The notes below the pieces were generated by a model. The model searched no databases and was not told the DNA's origin. It worked only from the letters and a program-made list of their open reading frames with translations. Of a DNA stretch of 64,000 nucleotides, positions 47,624-64,000 are shown one piece after another. The stretch comes from Litomosoides sigmodontis (Eukaryota; Nematoda; Chromadorea; Rhabditida; Onchocercidae), in the NCBI GenBank assembly GCA_963070105.1, contig OY718808.1, positions 1,801,738 through 1,865,737 on the forward strand, read 5' to 3'. The stretch's first letter is position 1, and the number at the start of each line of letters is the position of its first letter. A program made the translations under genes and the position numbers.

Positions 47624-49363
47624 CACTTTATTTTTTAATTACTCCTAATTAAAGGTGTATAATTTAAAAATTTGAAATTTATTGCATCCATTTTGCTTCA
47701 AATATTTCACAGCTATAAGATTGTTACACTTAGTATTTTATACCCTTCCATTCATTTCATTTGAAAATTTTAAATGATCATTCTTCCGCAGCAATCACCT
47801 GTATTTCTGCGAACTTTTAGTGACCATCATTTGTCAATGTGTGTTGTTGAAATTTAAAGAAAAAAAAAATGGCCGTAAACCTGAAATTACACTTCAGGTG
47901 AGCAAAAATTATTTAAAAGAAATTCTAGAAATTATCAAATGAACGCGCAGCGCAGTCTGTTTAATTTATCAATTTCTCAGAAATGAAACTATTAGATTTT
48001 CATGCAACTACAAATGCATTTCAATTCACCTTTGTTAATGTCTTACATACTCTTACCTTATAAGTTAAATTCCTACGACGTACATACTTGTAAAAATTAC
48101 ACGGTAAATGTTTCAGAATTTACTAAGTGAAAAGATTTTAAATAAAAAATTTGCAAATTTCATTGTTGAAAGGTAGGTGATTTAATTATCGGTGATGCAT
48201 TAAATGTGAGCATTGATATGTCGTTGATTGTACCAAAAATATTTGTTGACAAATAAAATTTTTTTCTCATTCTAAATATTTAAAAAAGAAATTAAACTTT
48301 TCATTTTGGTTGGAAGAAAAAAAAATAAAACAAGCATGAAGTTTCGTTTTTTCTCAAAGAAAAAATCGAAATTTTAATAACTGAAATTTAAGTAAGAATT
48401 TCTACAGTAGCATGAAAAAACGAATTAGGCGATATGGCAAAAGACGAAAGATACAATAAAGCGAAGCGTATGCACACATAAACGGGTTAATTTACCGTAC
48501 CGGAATTAAAAGAGAAAAATACCGGACAGCTAAATCAATCAGGAAGAGAAAAGAGGAAAGGAAAACAAGCAAAATTATATCATGATGAAATAGATGTTGA
48601 AAACATACCACAATTGAAACTGAGTTATATTAAAGTTGGAAAAGGAATACATGAGATCATTTATGAGTGGAGCGTTTCGAGGAGCAGACAGAGAGAGAGA
48701 GAGAGAGCAAGAAAGAGAAAGAGAGATATTGGATCAAGAAAATCAAGCTCAGAGAAATTAAATATAAAATTGCTATAATTTAATTATTGATTATGAAAAG
48801 AAGAAATGTTTGCTTCAGGTTATAAATGTTGATTGGAAAAGGAAGACTAGAATTCGCACTTAAAACGAATTCAGACATTCCTTAATCGAACTCTCGGCGG
48901 TTCACATACACTTTCAACCGGTACGAAGGTTCTTATTTTAACAAAAAAAAAACTTGCCAAAAAAAACTTGCATAATTTAAAACTAAACTAACAAATCAAT
49001 TATTTTACTATCTTTGCTTGAAAAGACATAAAAGTGTAAATAAATTTAATTTTTATGAAACAACTGCATATGAAATTATTTCAAATTATGCCTAGAAATA
49101 TACAATTAATTGTACTTTACTTTTGAGGCATACTGTTTAAATTTGAAGTAAATTCAATGCCCAAAAGTTTTTAGCAACAGTTATTCAAAGTTCCCATAAA
49201 CCATTTCTACAACTTTCAAGAACAATAATATTGTGCCAGTTAGAATAAATTTTTAAAATTCAAAAAAGAAAAACGAAGAATTAGGAAAAGATGAGATGTT
49301 TGTGGCAAAATGACAACGTTTTCAATTAGTTAAGAAAAAAAAAGAAAAAAATAATTGGAATGT
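47624..49363. other. Intergenic DNA between convergent genes
   Basis: Holds the 3' ends of the basic-protein gene (plus) and the PKC gene (minus). The plus strand is purine-rich at 48400-48760 with a (GA)n run at 48691-48727 and a 95-codon open frame without a start at 48491-48775. No other supported exon. Confidence 0.5.
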
Positions 49364-57947
<8,584 letters not shown>

Positions 57948-58127
57948 AACCAAGTGAAATGCTACTTCATCGTTAACGTACCTTTTAGCACTGAAGAAAA
58001 TTTCGGTTATTTTTACTCGGAAAGAAAAAAAAAACGTGAGAAATTTAATTTTTACAAAAGTAATTGCAAACGATTTTAGCACATTTTTTTAATGAATTAC
58101 TCCAAAGAGTACTAATTAATTAAGGAG

Positions 58128-58155
58128 CCCCCTAATTAATTAGTTAATTAGGGGG
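58128..58155. repeat. Perfect 12-bp inverted repeat (hairpin), 4-nt loop
   Basis: Arms CCCCCTAATTAA (58128-58139) and TTAATTAGGGGG (58144-58155) around loop TTAG, about 180 bp upstream of the PKC start codon. Contains TAATTA homeodomain-type core sites in each arm. Confidence 0.85.
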
Positions 58156-58863
58156 GAATGAGTGTAAAGAGTGGCAATAATCAATCAGTTAGTTTATTGA
58201 TAAGATAATGTTAAAATGATAAGAGACGTTTTTTACGTAAGACAAGATATTACAACGTGATAACATCTACCATTAACGAATTCTAGAATGGCTGATTGTG
58301 AATAATTTAACGGTAGTATTGAAGAATTACCCGGTGGAATTTAACTGTTAAAAGTTCAAAACATTCAGGGATGAAATTGTTGACAGTGCAAGGATGCAAA
58401 TTTTGAGTTATTGAAGTAGTAGAGAATTGGAGAATTCTCTGAAAATTCGCTGGTAGTTTTTTGCTTCTTTTTTTTTGCTTTTGTTTTCCTGAATCCATTG
58501 GGAATGATGGAGACGCTCACGTACGTTTCAATTTTATCATTAACTTTTTCTTTTTTTTGTTTCGCTTTTTCGACTTTACTTCATAGCATACTTTACTTGC
58601 TCCTTTGTTAATTTATGAAAATTTTCAAAATTTAAACTGTAAATGAAAAATAATTAGCATCAAATTTGAAGTTTCTAATTGAGGACTTTTAGCTGTGGGT
58701 TTTTTTTTCATTCCTACAAATGTAGTGGTAGCTATGGAAATGAAAAATAAAAAAAGAAAGAGAAAATTAAAAAGCGATCAATTTTTCGCTGTTGTTTTTA
58801 GCAACGATACTGAAATGGTTTGTGGGTTATATCTGAGAAAGCAAATTCAGGCTTTTGTGAGAC

Positions 58864-59048
<185 letters not shown>

Positions 59049-59248
59049 GATTAGGAGGAAAAAAAAAAGTTTTTTTGTTCAGAACGATTGATGATTGTTG
59101 AAATGATTGAAGGAAAATGATAGAAATGAAAAAATAAAAATAAAAATGGAAAAAAATTCTTCCTCCTAGTTCATCCTATCAAATATCTCCCTCTCTTCCT
59201 CATTTACAAATTTGATATACGCTTTTCGTAGTCAATAGCTACCACCAG

Positions 59249-59350
59249 CACACACATGCACACACACACACACATACACGCACACATGCACACACACACA
59301 TGCACACACACACATACACACACACACATGCACACACGCACACTCACGCA
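59249..59350. repeat. Long (CA)n microsatellite with CATGCA/CATACA interruptions
   Basis: About 100 bp of CA, in opposite orientation to the TG tract 200 bp to its left and the TG tract 50 bp to its right. Confidence 0.92.
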
Positions 59351-59391
59351 TAGATATTCATGAAGAAATTACGAAAATGATCGGTGGAATT

Positions 59392-59400
<9 letters not shown>

Positions 59401-59440
<40 letters not shown>
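59401..59440. repeat. (TG)n microsatellite
   Basis: Forty bases of uninterrupted TG. Confidence 0.95.
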
Positions 59441-59441
<1 letters not shown>

Positions 59442-59540
59442 AAAATACGTGAAAAGACGAGGAAAACGATTGATAATACTACTAGTTACGTTTCACAAAA
59501 AAAAAGTGAGAAATTGAAAGTTGCAAGAGGAAGAGGGAGA

Positions 59541-59582
59541 GAGGGAAGGAGAGGAGAGGAGAGGAGAGAGAGAGAGAGAGAG
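59541..59582. repeat. (GA)n microsatellite
   Basis: GAGGA and GAGA units over about 40 bp. Confidence 0.85.
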
Positions 59583-60445
59583 CGCGAAGTAATGAAGAAA
59601 TGGATTTTCTCTCTTATCCTAATTTAAAAGTGAACAGAACATGCTGTAAGTGGAAGATGCAATGGGAATGATAAAAGTGGAAGATAAAATTCAACAGCTT
59701 TATTGTGCTCAATTAAATTTCCATCTGTACTATTAGCTGCTTCCTCCTCCTCCTCCCTCTCTAACTTACTACTATCGGTCTTCTAAAACCTATCTTATTG
59801 ATTGTTTGCACTTAAAAATAAATTTTTTTGAATTAATTTTGCAAAAAAAAGAACTAACTGATAAACTTTTGATTTTAAATTGGCATTAAATTCATTCTTA
59901 ACAGCAATTGGTTAGTTAAAAATAGTTAATGTTTTTAAAAGGAATAGACTGATCAAAATAAACTAATAAAAATTTTAGATTTTAAATTCACCGTTAAATT
60001 CATTACCATAATCTCGGTAGGAACTAGTTAAAAATGTTGCAAGCTTATTATATATATTGGTTGCTTTAATCAAATCATTTTTACGCTGCAATATTTGCCG
60101 CATATCATATTTTCATATTTTAATTTTGTCATGCATATTTTATATCATATTTTAATTTTGATAGAAATTATTCTAAAATCCACTTTTTACGTTGAAAAAA
60201 TTGTTTTGCGAAAATTTAAGCTCAAAAAAGAAAGTGAGAGTGGAAGAAGAGAGACAGCAGCAGAACACATTGAGCAATGCTGAAAACTATCACTTTTTTT
60301 TTACACTTTTTTCCTTTTTTTTTTGTTTAAATTTTTCGATAAAGAAAGAAGCTAGAGCGTTTGATTTATTAGATTTAAAAAAAAAATGAGAGGAATTTTG
60401 AGGTTACTTTTACATTACTTTGAGCAATGCTAATATTCCTAACGC

Positions 60446-60448
<3 letters not shown>

Positions 60449-60482
<34 letters not shown>
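60449..60482. repeat. (CT)n microsatellite
   Basis: Thirty-four bases of uninterrupted CT. Confidence 0.95.
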
Positions 60483-60484
<2 letters not shown>

Positions 60485-61342
60485 ATGAATGTATGTGTGA
60501 AAATATTTGTTGAGTACGAAATTCACCGAGATTTTTCAATCATTTAAATAATTAATGCTAAGTTAGCGAAGGATAAACTGTTACAATTGTATCTTCATGC
60601 AATGAATAAATTATAATTGATTATTCATATTGTGTTTTGCAAAATAAGCAATTTTTTCGCAAAAAAAAAATGAAACACAATTCTTCATTTTACGACTGCT
60701 AGTCAGTCCACTTACGTCCAATTCTACAACGCTTTCTTTTTTCACTTATCAATTTCCTTCGAACACCACTATTTTAGTACGAATTCAAATTAACTTCAAC
60801 ACACAGAAATAACCTGAAATTCACGCAAAGCACTGAACGAAAAAAATCACAAAAAAAAAAAAGAAAACGTGTAAAAATAATCATTACCACTACGCATTCA
60901 TAAAGAAGAAGAACGCGCTTAAAACAATGATTTCACGTTGTTAATTGTTTCGTGCAACGTTGCTGCAACGTCACCAACCATCATAAGAGCGTGTTCGGGA
61001 CAATAATGATTCCACGTGGGTAATTAGTACAAACGACATTTTTGACGTACTGATAATTCAACGTCATTAATCATTACAAAACGATTGTTTCAGCAAACAA
61101 TTTCACCTTAACGCTAATTAGTATGTGCAGTTGAAAAAAAAAATAATTTACGCAACGTCATTTTCAGGACGAAAAAGGCTTTGCAGTGAAAAAGAACTAC
61201 GCGTGAGAAACCACGCTTCAATTAAAACTAGCTAAATGTGTAACTTTGAATTTAAAATTGAAATTTAAGTACAATACTACGACTCACCTATTATTGATGA
61301 TGAAAAAAAATAAAAGTATCGAATGTTAGGAAAAGTGCCTAA

Positions 61343-61345
<3 letters not shown>

Positions 61346-61430
<85 letters not shown>
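61346..61430. repeat. Long (TG)n microsatellite, uninterrupted
   Basis: About 85 bp of perfect TG; the lack of interruptions suggests recent expansion. Confidence 0.95.
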
Positions 61431-61431
<1 letters not shown>

Positions 61432-64000
61432 AATGAGAGTGCTATGAGGCAAGAAGGATGTCATTTGGAGGAAAAACAAAATTAAATCCTACAAACTTTT
61501 TCATTAATTTCTCTATTTCTCACCTTCACCAAACACTCTTTCACATGCACATTTTCACTTTCACTTCCTTCTTGAAAATTAACACACAACGTTTTAAATG
61601 ATTTCATTAAAAGGCATGTTTTAGGTGACTTCTTCTCAAAGGTACATTTCAGAAACAAATGATTGAGATGAAATTAACCAATAACGTATCGCAGCCTCCG
61701 CTCACTTGAAATAATTCATTTCATTTCAATTCAATTTTTTTTTTGAAAAAAAAATGAAAAATTACTATACGAATTATTACGACATTAAATTATCAGTAAT
61801 GTGATGTCTTACTATGAAACCACTAATTTACGTTGTACTTCTCATCTTGATATCATCGAACACAACAATTTCTCAAAATTCACTAATTCCATTAAAGTAA
61901 TTGTGATGAAATGAGAAAGGGAAATGATTTGCATAATTTAATTATTGTAGTTAAAATGAATGATTTGCTTTACCGCATCAATTCAGGGAATCTAGCAAGC
62001 GAGCATATTCTAAATTTTTTTTGTTTGTTTGCAGATTTGCTAAATTCTTGGTCTAGATTTGAAATTTAACAGAATGGAAAAAAAATTAAAGGTGTAATTT
62101 TAAAATTGCGCGAATGATCGGTAATCGTATGTGGGAGAATTTCGAAACAGTTTTCACCTCAATTTCAAATAACTACAATATCACATCAACGGTTATTATT
62201 AGCAAAATGTTCCGTTTTTTTTTTTCAAAAAAAAGTTTCAAAAAAATGTGTTTTATTTAAATTTTGCTAAAATGTGTAAGTTAGACGAATGTCTGCCTAA
62301 AATGACAATCAGGTTTGCTATACATCAATCATAGATATGAGGAGGAAGTTTGAAAAACTTATTCATATCTAAACAGTTGAAGAAGAGTGCTAGTGAAATT
62401 TCAATACAAAAAAAGTTCAAAAAAAATTTACACTAATTTGGCAAATCTTCAATTTCATATACGATACATTTATAATATTAAGTTATGAGCGCTGCTTAAA
62501 GGATACAACACTTTACACGTATAAATAAATGATGAAGAATCGATCGTTTTTTTTTCCCATTTTTTGATTAACGACACTTAAAATTTAAAATGAGGACAGC
62601 AGCCTAGCAGGGAAAGTTTGTACGAATGAAATATTAGTCTTTTCCTTTCATGAAATAACCAATCGAATATTCTAGAAATTACTTAAAACGTGTGAAAAGA
62701 AAAAACAGTGTAAATTTCACAATTTGCTAAATGTTTCTAAACTTAAATGGATCACGCAAAACAAAAGTCATTTCTGATTAATGAGTGGGCGTATTAGGGA
62801 AGGTAGCTATATTTTCTGGCTTCTTGGTTACCTTCAGTATCGTGAAGATTTGAAGAAATTTAAAAATTAAAATTAACAAGAAGGTCACAACTGATAATTA
62901 AGTTAAAGGTTTTTTTTCAGCAATAACTTTGAAAAACCATAGCTTTTTTTCTTTGTTTATCTATCTAAAATTGCAATAATACAATATATATTTCGAATTT
63001 TGCAAAAATTATTTAGTTTATAAATTTTTTGAAATTGAAATGATAAATTTCACGGTAAGTTTATAAATGAGAATATTTTTCGTGTATTTATCAGTATTCC
63101 TACATTTAAATTTAGATTTTGTTAAATTACAAAAAAAAAACAACTGCACGTTAATTAGGAGAAAAAAATTAATTGTTGCGAAATGTGAACGAAAATTGCA
63201 ACAGTTGATTGATAAAATTGATGAAAAAATTTTCCTTTCTATTGTTTTTTTCTCCTTCACTTCTTCATCTTCTCTTTTCTCATCATTTAAATTTCAAATT
63301 TATTTAAGTAATTACTTTATTAGAACTGTTAATGGACACTTCGTCTCTCCTCTCCTCTCCTCCTCTCTCTTATGTGAAGATTGCAAATTCATTTGCAACG
63401 AAATAGTCATTCTGCGATAATTCGTGGTTAACAAAAATTAAAAAAGAGAAGATTCTCCACTGAAATAGCTATTTAATATAAAATGTAATTTGTAATCAAA
63501 TAATTGAATTAAAATAGAAATAGAGAGAAGCATGAATTGTTGCAAATTAGCACTTCAATTTCCCCACACTTTTCAACTATTTAGCAAATCAACAGATAAC
63601 GTCCGTTTCTCTCGTCTCCAGTAATTTATAAATCATTTATCGGATATTTGAATTAAAAAATCAAATTATCAAATGTTTAAAAGAGAATATACTGCACCGT
63701 TATTGCTTCAGTCAAATATAAATTGAAAATTTTTTTCATAAAACAAACATTAGTGAAATAAGATGGAATGTTGCAAAAAATTTTTTCTAAAATTTCAAGA
63801 AATTTCAAAACGGAAAAGAAAGCGAAACAAACGAACAGAAACACTAAATGTGCTAAAAATATTTTAGTTGAAGTTTAGCAAAATCTAAAAAATAAATCAG
63901 CCTTGAAATAGTCCATCGCTTAATGTTTTCTGGTTCAAAACTAAGCTTACACATACACAAACTAATGTTAAGCTTATAGAATTTCCTGAATCGTTTCATC

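Overview
The window is eukaryotic nuclear DNA of a nematode. It is about 70% A+T, its genes are broken by many introns (mostly 100-900 bp) with GT donors and the T-rich TTTCAG/TTTTAG acceptors typical of nematodes, and several start codons sit just behind an acceptor-like TTTCAG or TTTGCAG, as expected for spliced-leader addition. The gene content (OSM-9/OCR-type TRPV channel, CAL-1-like calmodulin, PKC-1-like novel PKC, MTK-1-like MAP3K) also points to a nematode. Intron size and base composition suggest a parasitic, possibly spirurid/filarial species; that last step is inference. All exon models below were built by hand from splice-site phase and family conservation. Coordinates of CDS entries span introns, and exon coordinates are in the evidence text.

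Layout: (1) 1-3337, minus: N-terminal ankyrin half of a TRPV channel, cut by the left window edge. (2) 5527-8357, minus: a 336-residue protein of unknown function with a Cys/His cluster and three related short motifs; an 18-bp tandem repeat abuts its first exon. (3) 8.5-19.1 kb: a gene-poor stretch full of microsatellites. (4) 19132-21095, plus: four-EF-hand calmodulin-like protein. (5) 23273-26079, plus: PP1-type Ser/Thr phosphatase whose first exon lies between two arms of an 88-bp inverted repeat. (6) 27256-36722, plus: MAP3K4/MTK1 MAP kinase kinase kinase. (7) 37348-38310, plus: mitochondrial cytochrome c oxidase assembly factor COA3. (8) 40452-42882, minus: BTB-BACK protein without kelch repeats. 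(9) 43817-47623, plus: basic, possibly myristoylated protein of unknown function. (10) 49364-57947, minus: novel-type protein kinase C (C2-C1A-C1B-kinase). (11) 58-64 kb: no gene seen; very long TG/CA, CT and GA tracts.

The window is rich in signalling genes: a calcium-permeable sensory channel, a Ca2+ sensor, a diacylglycerol-activated kinase, a stress MAP3K and a phosphatase. They are on both strands and show no operon spacing, except perhaps mtk-1 to coa3 (626 bp). I see no tRNA, rRNA, CRISPR or bacterial-type feature. The most unusual structures are the inverted repeat around the phosphatase first exon, the long TG...CA...TG arrangement at 58.9-59.4 kb, a perfect hairpin upstream of the PKC gene, and an open frame without a start at 48.5 kb.
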